In this document: positions 6,235 through 15,350 of the stretch, in pieces
Layout of the letters: every line of letters starts with the position of its first letter
Numbering within the stretch: position 1 is the first letter of the stretch
Origin: Parvibaculum sp036499025
Lineage (GTDB): Bacteria > Pseudomonadota > Alphaproteobacteria > Parvibaculales > Parvibaculaceae
NCBI GenBank assembly: GCA_036499025.1
Contig: DASYEM010000060.1
Span: 1 to 19,437, forward strand
Length of the DNA: 19,437 nucleotides
Direction: 5' to 3'
Notes under the pieces: generated by a model
What the model saw: only the letters and a program-made list of their open reading frames with translations
Database searches by the model: none
Told to the model about the DNA's origin: nothing
Translations under genes and position numbers: made by a program

Positions 6235-6980
6235 TGGACCCGACTCAGCATATCGAAACCGGCGTGAACACCGCGCAGGTCGTCGCCAATCAAACGGTCA
6301 ACGCGGTGCCGGTGGACTTCTCCATCTGGGGCCTTTTCATGCATGCCGACGCGATCGTGAAGGTCGTCATGATCGGCCTGCTCTTCGCCTCGGTCTGGTC
6401 CTGGGCGATCATTTTCGACAAGTGGTGGCGTTTCAACCGGGTCGAGCGCCGCGCCGACCAGTTCGAGCGCACCTTCTGGTCGGGCCGCTCGCTTGAAGAT
6501 CTTTATCAGGAAGTCGGCCACCGTCCCGGCCATCCTCTTTCGGCGCTCTTCATCGCCGCGATGCGCGAATGGCGCCGCTCGCAGGAGATCGCCACCGACA
6601 GCTTCCTCGGTCTGAAGGAACGCGTCGACAAGGTGATGCAGGTCACGATCAGCCGCGAGATGCTTTCGCTTGAAGCGCGCCTCCTGTTCCTCGCCACGGT
6701 CGGTTCGGTCGCGCCCTTCATCGGCCTCTTCGGCACGGTCTGGGGCATCATGAACAGCTTCCAGTCGATCGCCATCAGCCGCGACACCAATCTCGCGGTC
6801 GTGGCGCCCGGCATCGCCGAAGCGCTCTTTGCGACGGCCCTTGGCCTCGTCGCCGCCATCCCGGCGGTCGTGGCCTATAACCGCTTCTCCAATCAGGTCG
6901 GCCGCTTCGGCTCCCGCATGGAAAGCTTCGCGGACGAATTCTCGGCAATCCTGTCGCGCCAACTCGACGAGCGGAGCTGA
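6234..6980 (+). CDS. tolQ: Tol-Pal system proton channel subunit TolQ
   Basis: TolQ is the five-subunit inner-membrane ring that, with a TolR dimer, uses the proton-motive force to drive TolA. The start is placed at ATG 6234 (248 residues), because the residues encoded upstream have no family resemblance. Membrane segments are at about 41-61, 150-172 (T-V-G-S-V-A-P-F-I-G-L-F-G-T-V-W-G-I, the MotA/TolQ/ExbB signature) and 195-214 (I-A-E-A-L-F-A-T-A-L-G-L-V-A-A-I-P). The large cytoplasmic loop lies between the first two. The Shine-Dalgarno is poor (GGAG at 6219-6222, 11 bases away), and the start overlaps the stop of a possible leader ORF. It is the first structural gene of the Tol cluster, with tolR following after three bases. 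Confidence 0.96.
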   Translation: MDPTQHIETGVNTAQVVANQTVNAVPVDFSIWGLFMHADAIVKVVMIGLLFASVWSWAIIFDKWWRFNRVERRADQFERTFWSGRSLEDLYQEVGHRPGHPLSALFIAAMREWRRSQEIATDSFLGLKERVDKVMQVTISREMLSLEARLLFLATVGSVAPFIGLFGTVWGIMNSFQSIAISRDTNLAVVAPGIAEALFATALGLVAAIPAVVAYNRFSNQVGRFGSRMESFADEFSAILSRQLDERS

Positions 6981-6983
6981 CCC

Positions 6984-7448
6984 ATGGCGTTCTCCGCTCA
7001 AGGAGGAGGTGGCGGGCGCGGTCGCAGCCGGTTCAAGCGCGCGCCCATGGCCGAAATCAATGTGACGCCGATGGTCGACGTCATGCTCGTGCTGCTCATC
7101 GTCTTCATGGTGGCGGCGCCGCTGCTCACCGTCGGTGTGCCGGTCGATCTGCCCAAGACGCAGGCGGCCGCGCTGTCGGGCGACAATGAGCCGCTGACCA
7201 TCACCATCGACGCCAAGGGGCAAATCTTTCTCCAGGAGACACCGGTTGAGCCGGACGCCCTGGTGCCCCGCCTCACTGCCATCGCACAGAACGGCTATGA
7301 GCAGCGCATCTTCGTTCGCGCCGACGGCGCGATCGATTATGGCCGCGTCATGGACGTGATGGGCCGCATCAGCTCCGCTGGTTTCAGCAAGGTCGGTCTG
7401 GTGACCGAGTCCGATACGACGCAGACCCCGAAGGCCGGGACGAAATAA
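6984..7448 (+). CDS. tolR: Tol-Pal system protein TolR (ExbD/TolR family)
   Basis: TolR forms the dimer inside the TolQ ring and has a periplasmic peptidoglycan-binding domain. The 154-residue protein has a basic, glycine-rich cytoplasmic N-terminus. A single membrane helix (about 30-50) contains the hallmark I-N-V-T-P-M-V-D-V-M-L-V-L-L, where Asp32 is the proton-carrying residue equivalent to Asp23 of E. coli TolR. The rest is the periplasmic ExbD-like domain with L-P-K-T-Q-A and V-F-V-type strands ending near S-K-V-G-L-V-T-E. The ATG lies three bases after the tolQ stop, so the two are surely co-translated. Confidence 0.96.
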   Translation: MAFSAQGGGGGRGRSRFKRAPMAEINVTPMVDVMLVLLIVFMVAAPLLTVGVPVDLPKTQAAALSGDNEPLTITIDAKGQIFLQETPVEPDALVPRLTAIAQNGYEQRIFVRADGAIDYGRVMDVMGRISSAGFSKVGLVTESDTTQTPKAGTK

Positions 7449-7452
7449 CACT

Positions 7453-8295
7453 TTGAGTATGCGCAAGCCGCTCATTTATTCTGCCGCGGTTCACGTTGCC
7501 ATATTGGTCGCGACCATCGTCGCGCTTCCGACGCGGGAACTTGATCCGGTGCAAACGCGCGCCTTGCCGGTGGAACTGCTGACGGTCGCCGAGATGACGA
7601 ACCTGAAGCGGCAGGCCAAGAAGCACGTCGATCAGCCCAAGCCCGTCGAAACGCCGAAGCCGAAGCCCGAGCCGGAAAAGCCTAAAGCCGCGCCGACGCC
7701 CGAGCCCAAGGCCGAACCGACGCCGGCGCCGCCCGAGCCCGAGGAGAAGGCCGAGCCGATCCCGGACAAGAAGGCCGAGAAAAAGCCGGAAGAGAAAAAG
7801 CCCGAGCCGCCGAAGCCTGAAAAGCAGAAGCCTTCCGACAAGAAGCCGGACAAGCCGAAGAAGAAGTCCTTCGATCCCTCGAAGATCGCGGCGCTTCTCA
7901 ACAAGATTCCCGACGCCGCCTCTCAGCCCGATGAGGCCAAGCCGACGGAAGAGAAGGCTGATGCACCCGAGACCGACGATCCCGATGCGAAAATGACGGT
8001 CAGCGAGCTCGATGCGCTGCGCCAGAAGATCAACCAGTGCTTCAACACCGGGGCGCTGGCGGGCACGATCGACGCCGACAAGATGTTTGCCGATGTGAGC
8101 TTCTCGCTGAATGAGGACGGCTCCGTCGCCGGACAGGTTTCCATCGACAAGACAGGGCCCGGATCGTCGCGATTGCTCGCCGAATATGCCCGCACCGCCA
8201 TTCTGAAATGCGCGCCTTACGACAAGCTTCCGAGGGACAAGTTCAACGATTGGCGAGACGTCACGGGAAGTTTCACGCTGTCCGGGATGATGTGA
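7453..8295 (+). CDS. tolA: Tol-Pal system energy-transducing protein TolA
   Basis: TolA is anchored in the inner membrane and spans the periplasm to contact TolB and Pal, transmitting the TolQR force. The 280-residue protein has an N-terminal membrane helix (P-L-I-Y-S-A-A-V-H-V-A-I-L-V-A, carrying the conserved S-x3-H). A long low-complexity region of Pro, Glu and Lys follows (about residues 55-140). The C-terminal TolA domain has a Cys pair (I-N-Q-C-F and I-L-K-C-A-P-Y) as in other TolA proteins. It is shorter than the 421-residue E. coli protein, as is common in alphaproteobacteria, and its linker is Pro/Lys-rich instead of a long Ala-rich helix. The start is uncertain: TTG 7453 (GGGA 12 bases upstream) or ATG 7459, two codons later. 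Confidence 0.92.
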   Translation: MSMRKPLIYSAAVHVAILVATIVALPTRELDPVQTRALPVELLTVAEMTNLKRQAKKHVDQPKPVETPKPKPEPEKPKAAPTPEPKAEPTPAPPEPEEKAEPIPDKKAEKKPEEKKPEPPKPEKQKPSDKKPDKPKKKSFDPSKIAALLNKIPDAASQPDEAKPTEEKADAPETDDPDAKMTVSELDALRQKINQCFNTGALAGTIDADKMFADVSFSLNEDGSVAGQVSIDKTGPGSSRLLAEYARTAILKCAPYDKLPRDKFNDWRDVTGSFTLSGMM

Positions 8296-8466
8296 AGCCG
8301 TCTGTGTAGACTTCGTGTGTGTGCGGAAGGCTCCCTGCCACGGAACGCAGGCGGCGAAAAAAGGTTATGCGTTTCGGAGCGTATTCGCAGAATTGACAAA
8401 ATGTGGTCCCATCCTGCCCTCTTATGGCGAAGGATGGGGCGAGCCCAGAAGGCAGGAGCTATGAAG

Positions 8467-9804
8467 ATGTTTGAAGCTATCGGCGGAATGCGGCGTCTCA
8501 CATTCGGGGCGGCTGCTGTTTTTGCCCTTGCCGCGAGCCTTGCGCTCCCCGCTCAGGCCGCCATTCATATCGACATCAATCAGGGCACGACCGAGCCCAT
8601 GCCCATCGCCATCACCGATTTTGTCGGCGGGGCGGGGCAGGAGGCTTCGGCGGGCGCGGACATCGCGACCGTCGTCACCAACGATCTCGAACGCTCCGGC
8701 CTCTTCAAGCCTTTGCCGAAAAATTCCTTCATCGAAAAAATCAGCGACATGAACGTGCCGCCACGTTTTGGCGACTGGCGCATCATCAAGGCGCAATCGC
8801 TCGTCACCGGCCAGACCAAGATGGAAGCTGACGGACGTCTTCGCGTCGAGTTCCGCCTCTGGGACGTTTACGGCGAGCAGCAGCTCACCGGCTTGCAGTT
8901 CTTCACGACGCCTGACAATTGGCGCCGCGTCGCGCATCTGATTTCGGATGCAATCTATCAGCGTCTGACGGGTGAGCAGGGCTATTTCGACACGCGCGTC
9001 GTCTACGTCTCGGAAACGGGACCGAAGAACCGCCGCGTCAAGCGCCTCACGATCATGGATCAGGATGGTTTCAATCCGCGCATGCTGACCAACGGCGCGG
9101 AACTCGTGCTGACGCCGCGCTTCAGCCCGAATTCGCAGGAGATCACTTATCTCTCCTACCACAACAACAATCCGCGCGTTTATCTGCTCGACATCGAGAC
9201 GGGCCAGCAGGAAGTGGTCGGCGAATTCCCCGGCATGACCTTCGCGCCGCGCTTCTCGCCCGACGGGCAGAAGATCATCATGTCGTTGCAGCGCGGCGGC
9301 AATGCGAACATCTACACGATGGATTTGCGCTCACGCAAAGTGACGCGTTTGACAAGCACGGCGGCGATCGACACCGCGCCCAGCTATTCACCGGACGGTA
9401 CGCAGATCACGTTCGAATCCGATCGCGGCGGCGCCCAGCAGATCTATGTGATGAATGCCGACGGTTCGAACCAGCATCGCATCAGCTTCGGCCAGGGCCG
9501 TTATGCAACGCCGGTCTGGTCGCCGCGCGGCGACTACATCGCCTTCACCAAGATGGTCAGCGGGCAGTTCGTCATCGGCGTGATGAAGCCTGACGGCACC
9601 GGCGACCGCATTCTCACCGAAGGCTTCCACAATGAAGGCCCGACCTGGGCCCCGAATGGCCGCGTGCTGATGTTCTTCCGCGAGCAGCGTGGCGCGCAGG
9701 GCGGCCCGGGCCTCTGGTCGGTCGATCTGACCGGTCAGAACGAACGTCCGGTCTCGACGCCGACTTTCGCCTCCGATCCGGCCTGGTCGCCCCGAATCCA
9801 GTAG
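8467..9804 (+). CDS. tolB: Tol-Pal system periplasmic beta-propeller protein TolB
   Basis: TolB is the periplasmic partner of Pal and TolA. From ATG 8467 it has 445 residues: a signal peptide with cleavage expected after A-L-P-A-Q-A (about residue 31), an N-terminal alpha/beta domain (I-D-I-N-Q-G-T, F-x-P-L-P) and a six-bladed propeller. The blade motif recurs as R-F-S-P-N-S-Q, R-F-S-P-D-G-Q, S-Y-S-P-D-G-T, V-W-S-P-R-G-D, T-W-A-P-N-G-R and A-W-S-P-R-I-Q. The start is chosen because AGGAG at 8454-8458 lies eight bases before ATG 8467 but only two before ATG 8461. It follows tolA after 171 bases in which I found no certain promoter. A TTGACA at 8393 has no -10 at proper distance. Confidence 0.95.
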   Translation: MFEAIGGMRRLTFGAAAVFALAASLALPAQAAIHIDINQGTTEPMPIAITDFVGGAGQEASAGADIATVVTNDLERSGLFKPLPKNSFIEKISDMNVPPRFGDWRIIKAQSLVTGQTKMEADGRLRVEFRLWDVYGEQQLTGLQFFTTPDNWRRVAHLISDAIYQRLTGEQGYFDTRVVYVSETGPKNRRVKRLTIMDQDGFNPRMLTNGAELVLTPRFSPNSQEITYLSYHNNNPRVYLLDIETGQQEVVGEFPGMTFAPRFSPDGQKIIMSLQRGGNANIYTMDLRSRKVTRLTSTAAIDTAPSYSPDGTQITFESDRGGAQQIYVMNADGSNQHRISFGQGRYATPVWSPRGDYIAFTKMVSGQFVIGVMKPDGTGDRILTEGFHNEGPTWAPNGRVLMFFREQRGAQGGPGLWSVDLTGQNERPVSTPTFASDPAWSPRIQ

Positions 9805-9848
9805 CCGGACCTGATTCCATAATGGCGGGAGAGTGATTCTTCCCCCTC

Positions 9849-9915
9849 GCGGAGGTCAAAACCCTCCGCCGCGCATGACCCGGACTGGCTGGAAGGGCTA
9901 AACCTTCCGGCCAGT
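9849..9915 (+). terminator. Two consecutive hairpins after tolB
   Basis: The first is GCGGAGG / CCTCCGC (9849-9869, loop TCAAAAC). The second is a 13-bp stem, ACTGGCTGGAAGG at 9884-9896 with CCTTCCGGCCAGT at 9903-9915, with one G-U pair and the loop GCTAAA. There is no T run after either, so an intrinsic terminator is uncertain. They could instead protect the 3' end of the tolB mRNA or partly attenuate read-through into pal. Confidence 0.45.
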
Positions 9916-9979
9916 GCCTAAAATCGGTGCATAAATGTCACGCTCAGTATGCGGAAAAGTCGCAGCACCGCCAATTTTC

Positions 9980-10008
9980 TTGCCACTCCTTGGGGGTGTC
10001 GGTACTAT
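9980..10008 (+). promoter_or_regulatory. Probable promoter of pal
   Basis: TTGCCA at 9980-9985 is followed after exactly 17 bases by TACTAT at 10003-10008, a good housekeeping-type promoter. Transcription would begin near 10015, leaving a leader of about 155 bases before pal. A promoter of its own fits the need for more of this abundant lipoprotein than of TolB. Confidence 0.6.
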
Positions 10009-10172
10009 TTTGTTGCGGTACGGCAACCCAGCGTCCTTTTGGCCGGCTTTGCATAGCTATTGCTTCCGGTGAGAAGGGCTAGGTCCTTTTCGCTCGGTTG
10101 TTTGCCATGCGACAGTAGTAAAGGAACTCTGAGCCGCTTATGGCCGTTGAGATTAAAATGGAGAGCACCCGA

Positions 10173-10670
10173 ATGAAGTCCCCGTATGCAGGCCTGCGGT
10201 TCGCCGCTGTGGCCGCTGCTTTTTTGATGGTTGCGGCTTGCAGCTCGACTGATGCGAACACTGCCGCCACACCGTCGTCGTCCTCGTCGACCGTCACGCC
10301 CGGCACCCAGCAGGATCTCGTCACCAACGTTGGTGACCGCGTGTTCTTCGACACCGATCAGACGTCCCTGAAGGACGAAGGCAAAGCCACCCTGCAGCGT
10401 CAGGCTGCCTGGATGAAGCTTTACCCCAACCTCACGTTCACGCTCGAAGGCCATGCCGACGAACGCGGCACGCGTGAATACAACCTCGCGCTGGGCGGCC
10501 GTCGCGCCACCGCAGCGAAAGATTTCCTCGTCAGCCTCGGCGTCGATGGCGCCCGCATCAAGACGGTTTCCTACGGTAAGGAACGTCCGGTGTGCCTCGA
10601 GTCGACCGAGGATTGCTGGACCCAGAACCGCCGCGCTGTGACGGTTGTCGCTGAGGGCGCCGGTAGCTAA
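10173..10670 (+). CDS. pal: Peptidoglycan-associated lipoprotein Pal
   Basis: Pal is an outer-membrane lipoprotein that binds peptidoglycan and TolB. From ATG 10173 it has 165 residues, beginning MKSPYAGLRFAAVAAAF and a lipobox V-A-A-C, so Cys23 would be lipidated after cleavage. A Ser/Thr/Ala linker follows. The OmpA-like domain contains F-F-D-T-D-Q, L-E-G-H-A-D-E-R-G-T-R-E-Y-N, L-G-G-R-R-A and N-R-R-A-V-T-V-V. The Asp and Arg of G-H-A-D-E-R-G...N-R-R are the usual diaminopimelate-binding positions. The start is chosen by GGAG at 10161-10164, eight bases upstream; the frame is open from ATG 10140, but that would put eleven extra residues, including two acidic ones, before the signal sequence. 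A promoter lies about 165 bases upstream and a hairpin terminator follows. Confidence 0.95.
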   Translation: MKSPYAGLRFAAVAAAFLMVAACSSTDANTAATPSSSSSTVTPGTQQDLVTNVGDRVFFDTDQTSLKDEGKATLQRQAAWMKLYPNLTFTLEGHADERGTREYNLALGGRRATAAKDFLVSLGVDGARIKTVSYGKERPVCLESTEDCWTQNRRAVTVVAEGAGS

Positions 10671-10696
10671 TACGGCTAACGCCGTTTGGTCGTTAT

Positions 10697-10741
10697 GGGA
10701 GCGCTCTTCCGCTGAATGCGGAAGGGCGCTTCCTGCGTTTT
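10697..10741 (+). terminator. Terminator after pal
   Basis: A long stem, 13 bp at 10700-10712 with 10718-10730 (one G-U pair) extendable to 16 bp, surrounds the loop TGAAT. It is followed by a short T-containing tail ending GTTTT at 10737-10741. The tail is imperfect but the stem is strong, so partial or full termination between pal and cpoB is likely. Confidence 0.6.
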
Positions 10742-10798
10742 AAGGCATGGCTTCTCTTCTCCTTAAGAGATCGAATGTCTTAATGGCTGTGCCCAAAT

Positions 10799-10828
10799 TT
10801 GGTCGCAGTTCTCACTAGGATGCATAAT
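10799..10828 (+). promoter_or_regulatory. Possible promoter of cpoB
   Basis: TTGGTC at 10799-10804 and CATAAT at 10823-10828 are 18 bases apart. They lie just after the pal terminator and about 50 bases before the cpoB start. A small hairpin CCGGGC / GCCCGG (10829-10846) follows at the expected start of transcription. It is moderate in quality and not certain. Confidence 0.35.
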
Positions 10829-10879
10829 CCGGGCGTTCATGCCCGGACAGGCTTGGCAAATCGTCTTGAGGCGGATCAC

Positions 10880-11755
10880 GTGACAAAGACCAAATTCATC
10901 GTCGCGGGCGGCTTTGCCGCCATTGTCGGGCTCGCGGGGCTGATGCCGCTTGGCGCACAGGCCGACGATTCCGATCTCCGGGCGATCAATAACCGGCTCG
11001 ACCGCGTCGAGCGGGCAGTGAACGACATCCAGCAAAATGGCGGCGGGGGAAACTCTGGCGGCGATTCCAGCGGTGGCGGCACCGTCGGCAACAATGCTGC
11101 CGACATGCAATCCCGCCTCACTGAAATCGAAGACCAGATGCGGGCCCTCAACGGTCGCATCGAAGAGATGAGTCACCGCGTCGATCAGACCGCCAACGAC
11201 CTGACGGCTTACAAGCAAGCGACCGATCTTCGTTTTCAGGACGCGCAGTCCGGCGCCGCGCCGGGGCAGCCCGCGTCCATCACGCCGGGCCAGCCGGGCG
11301 AAGCTTCCGCCGCGCCAGCCAAGGCGGCAGCGAACAGTGCGCCCGCAGCGCCGACGGTGACGCTCCCCGCAGGCACCGCGCAGGTTCAATATGACTTTGC
11401 CATCGACCTTCTGAAGCGTGGTCAGTTCCCGCAGGCGCGCGACGCCTTCACGCAGTTTCTCAAGCAGCATCCGAAAGACCCGCTGGCGGGCAATGCGCAA
11501 TACTGGCTCGGTGAAACCTATTACGTGCAGGGTCAATACAAGGACGCTGCCGACAGCTTCCTCAAGGGCTACACGACCTATTCCAAAAGCTCCAAGGCGC
11601 CGGACAGTCTGCTGAAACTCGGCATGACGCTTTCGGCCCTGAAGCAGAAGGACGCGGCTTGCGCCACTTTCGGTCAGCTGAAAGAGCAGTTCCCGCAAGC
11701 CTCTCCCGCCGTCGTCGCGCGCAACAAGCAGGAACGCCAGAAGGCGGGCTGCTGA
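10880..11755 (+). CDS. cpoB: Tol-Pal associated protein CpoB (YbgF)
   Basis: CpoB is a periplasmic protein that coordinates Tol-Pal with peptidoglycan synthesis (PBP1B in E. coli). The start is GTG 10880, with GAGG at 10868-10871, eight bases upstream; this gives 291 residues beginning with a typical signal peptide cleaved after G-A-Q-A (residue 28). A coiled-coil trimerisation segment follows (about 30-120, containing N-N-R-L-D-R-V-E-R-A and L-T-E-I-E-D-Q-M-R-A-L), broken by a Gly/Ser-rich stretch, then an Ala/Pro-rich linker. C-terminal TPR repeats start at A-Q-V-Q-Y-D-F-A-I-D-L-L-K-R-G-Q-F, with N-A-Q-Y-W-L-G-E-T-Y-Y, the YbgF hallmark. The frame is open upstream to ATG 10799, but those residues do not look like a signal sequence. 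Confidence 0.94.
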   Translation: MTKTKFIVAGGFAAIVGLAGLMPLGAQADDSDLRAINNRLDRVERAVNDIQQNGGGGNSGGDSSGGGTVGNNAADMQSRLTEIEDQMRALNGRIEEMSHRVDQTANDLTAYKQATDLRFQDAQSGAAPGQPASITPGQPGEASAAPAKAAANSAPAAPTVTLPAGTAQVQYDFAIDLLKRGQFPQARDAFTQFLKQHPKDPLAGNAQYWLGETYYVQGQYKDAADSFLKGYTTYSKSSKAPDSLLKLGMTLSALKQKDAACATFGQLKEQFPQASPAVVARNKQERQKAGC

Positions 11756-11776
11756 GGCATTCTCCATGAGCAAGGT

Positions 11777-13090
11777 ATGAGCGCCGCCTCTTCTTCGCCT
11801 GCGCCTTTGAGCGCAGCGGAGTTCGCGGCTCATCTTGCTGCCCTTCATCCATCGGATACGCTCGCCGTCGCCTTTTCAGGCGGGCCGGATTCGCTCGCGC
11901 TGCTTTATCTCGCCGCCCAATGGGCGAAGAAGAGCAAGCACCGCAAGCTTATCGTGCTCACCGTCGATCACGGGCTCCGGCCCGAATCCGCCAAGGAGGC
12001 GCTTGCCTGCGCGCGTATGGCGAAGGCGCTCGGGGTTTCCCACCGCATTCTTGTCTGGCGCGGCGACAAGCCGAAAGCGGGCATTCAGGCAGCGGCGCGC
12101 GACGCGCGTTACCGGTTGCTTGCGCAGGCCTGCGTGTCGGAAGGCGCGAGCGATCTTCTTGTCGCCCATCATCTCGAAGATCAGGCCGAGACGTTTCTGT
12201 TGCGCCTTGCGCGCGGCAGCGGCGTCGATGGGCTCGCCGGCATGGCGGCGGTTCGCATGCTGCAAGGCGATGTGCGGCTTTTGCGTCCCTTGCTCGATGT
12301 GCCGCGCGCGCGGCTCATGGCGGTGCTGGCAAAGGCGAAGCTCGAGGCCATTCAGGACCCCAGCAACGACAATCCGCGTTTCGACCGGGTGAAGGCGCGC
12401 CGCTTGATGGCCGGGCTTTCGGCGCTGGGCCTCGATGCTTCGCGCCTCGCCGACACGGCCCGCCACATGGCCCGTGTGCGCGCCGCCCTCGAAGCGGAGA
12501 CGCGTGTGCTTTTATCCACCCATGCGACGCTTGCGCCGACCGGCTATATCGAAGCCGACGCGGCGGCGTTTCTCCGCGCGCCCGAAGAGATCGGTTTGCG
12601 GGCGCTGGCGGAAATCCTGAAATGCGTCGGCGGCACCGATTATCCGCCCCGCTTCGATGCGCTGGCCGGACTTTACGCGGCGCTCAAGGCGGGCAAGCTC
12701 GGAAACGGCCGGACGCTCAACGGCTGCAAACTCGTCTTCGAGGGAAAGCGGCTCGTCGCCCTTCGGGAAGCCGCGGCTTCGCTTGGCGCCGCTCCTCTCA
12801 GGCTCAAGACCGGTGAAAGCGGCATTTGGGACGGGCGGTTTGTTGTGAGCCTTTCCGCCGCGCCGAAACGGGCGGGAGGCATCGAAATCCGGTCGCTCGG
12901 GAGCGAGGGGCTCGCCGCTCTTAAGGCGCAAGGGCTCGATGCGCCGGCCGGCGTCAAATCCGCCTTGCCGGCGCTTCCCGCGCTCTGGAAGGGGACGGCG
13001 CTTCTGGCGGCACCGCATTTCGGCACAGTGGACCCCGCCTATCGCCTTGAGGTGCGGGTTTTGCGGCCCGTTCTATTCGCTGCGGCGTAA
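11777..13090 (+). CDS. tilS: tRNA(Ile)-lysidine synthetase TilS
   Basis: TilS converts C34 of the AUA-reading tRNA-Ile to lysidine with ATP and lysine, so that the tRNA reads AUA instead of AUG. The 437-residue protein has the PP-loop signature F-S-G-G-P-D-S (Ser34-Ser39), followed by V-D-H-G-L-R-P-E-S, A-A-R-D-A-R-Y, A-H-H-L-E-D-Q-A-E-T-F-L-L-R-L and R-G-S-G-V-D-G-L-A-G-M, all standard for TilS. Then come R-P-L-L-D-V-P-R and D-P-S-N-D-N-P-R-F-D-R. The length is close to E. coli TilS (432). It follows cpoB after 21 bases. An ATG at 11766 would give only a three-codon frame ending at the chosen start (GTATGAG) and is ignored. Confidence 0.95.
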   Translation: MSAASSSPAPLSAAEFAAHLAALHPSDTLAVAFSGGPDSLALLYLAAQWAKKSKHRKLIVLTVDHGLRPESAKEALACARMAKALGVSHRILVWRGDKPKAGIQAAARDARYRLLAQACVSEGASDLLVAHHLEDQAETFLLRLARGSGVDGLAGMAAVRMLQGDVRLLRPLLDVPRARLMAVLAKAKLEAIQDPSNDNPRFDRVKARRLMAGLSALGLDASRLADTARHMARVRAALEAETRVLLSTHATLAPTGYIEADAAAFLRAPEEIGLRALAEILKCVGGTDYPPRFDALAGLYAALKAGKLGNGRTLNGCKLVFEGKRLVALREAAASLGAAPLRLKTGESGIWDGRFVVSLSAAPKRAGGIEIRSLGSEGLAALKAQGLDAPAGVKSALPALPALWKGTALLAAPHFGTVDPAYRLEVRVLRPVLFAAA

Positions 13091-13155
13091 GGCGCTCTTT
13101 ACGTGTAGCTGCCATAATCCGTCCCGGTTTCGGGAGGAATCCGGGGAAAAGGCCA

Positions 13156-13184
13156 CTTGGTAAATCCCCTCAAGGTCCCTATCT
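13156..13184 (+). promoter_or_regulatory. Heat-shock (sigma-32 type) promoter of ftsH
   Basis: CTTG at 13156-13159 and CCTATCT at 13178-13184 are separated by 18 bases. This matches the alphaproteobacterial heat-shock consensus CTTG-N17/18-CYTATNT as I recall it. FtsH is a classic heat-shock gene and itself degrades sigma-32, so the position makes sense. The leader would be about 115 bases and contains a possible stem GAAGACA (13217-13223) with TGTCTTC (13251-13257). Confidence 0.6.
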
Positions 13185-13305
13185 TCTCTCTAGATTAGAA
13201 GCACTCAAGACCGATGGAAGACAGAAGATAGAGACAGGCCGGAACTGGCATGTCTTCTGCTAGGTGCCCATAGGTCAAGATACCAGGCGATAGAAGGTCA
13301 AGCCG

Positions 13306-15222
<1,917 letters not shown>

Positions 15223-15244
15223 AATTCCGGTTCACCCCGGATTG

Positions 15245-15270
15245 AAAGGGAGGCTTCGGCCTCCCTTTTT
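15245..15270 (+). terminator. Intrinsic terminator after ftsH
   Basis: GGGAGGC (15248-15254) and GCCTCCC (15259-15265) form a perfect stem with the loop TTCG, directly followed by TTTTT and preceded by AAA. This is a textbook rho-independent terminator 25 bases after the ftsH stop. Confidence 0.93.
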
Positions 15271-15350
15271 GTTTGTGTGGGCCAACTGTAATCTCCTCCG
15301 TGATCTTCCGAGTCGCTCGATCTCGGGAACATGCAAAGGAGGAGGCAACA

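Larger units (their letters stand above)
9805..10172. other. Intergenic region between tolB and pal
   Basis: This 368-base stretch has no recognisable gene. Its first 110 bases contain two hairpins, its middle a well-formed promoter, and its last 150 or so bases the probable pal leader, which contains in-frame ATGs at 10140 and 10158 upstream of the preferred pal start. Details are in the separate entries. Confidence 0.6.

Noticed and set aside
8393..8425. TTGACA upstream of tolB as a promoter
   Set aside because: The -35 is perfect, but the nearest -10-like TCTTAT is 21 bases away and nothing suitable lies at 16-18 bases, so I did not list it.
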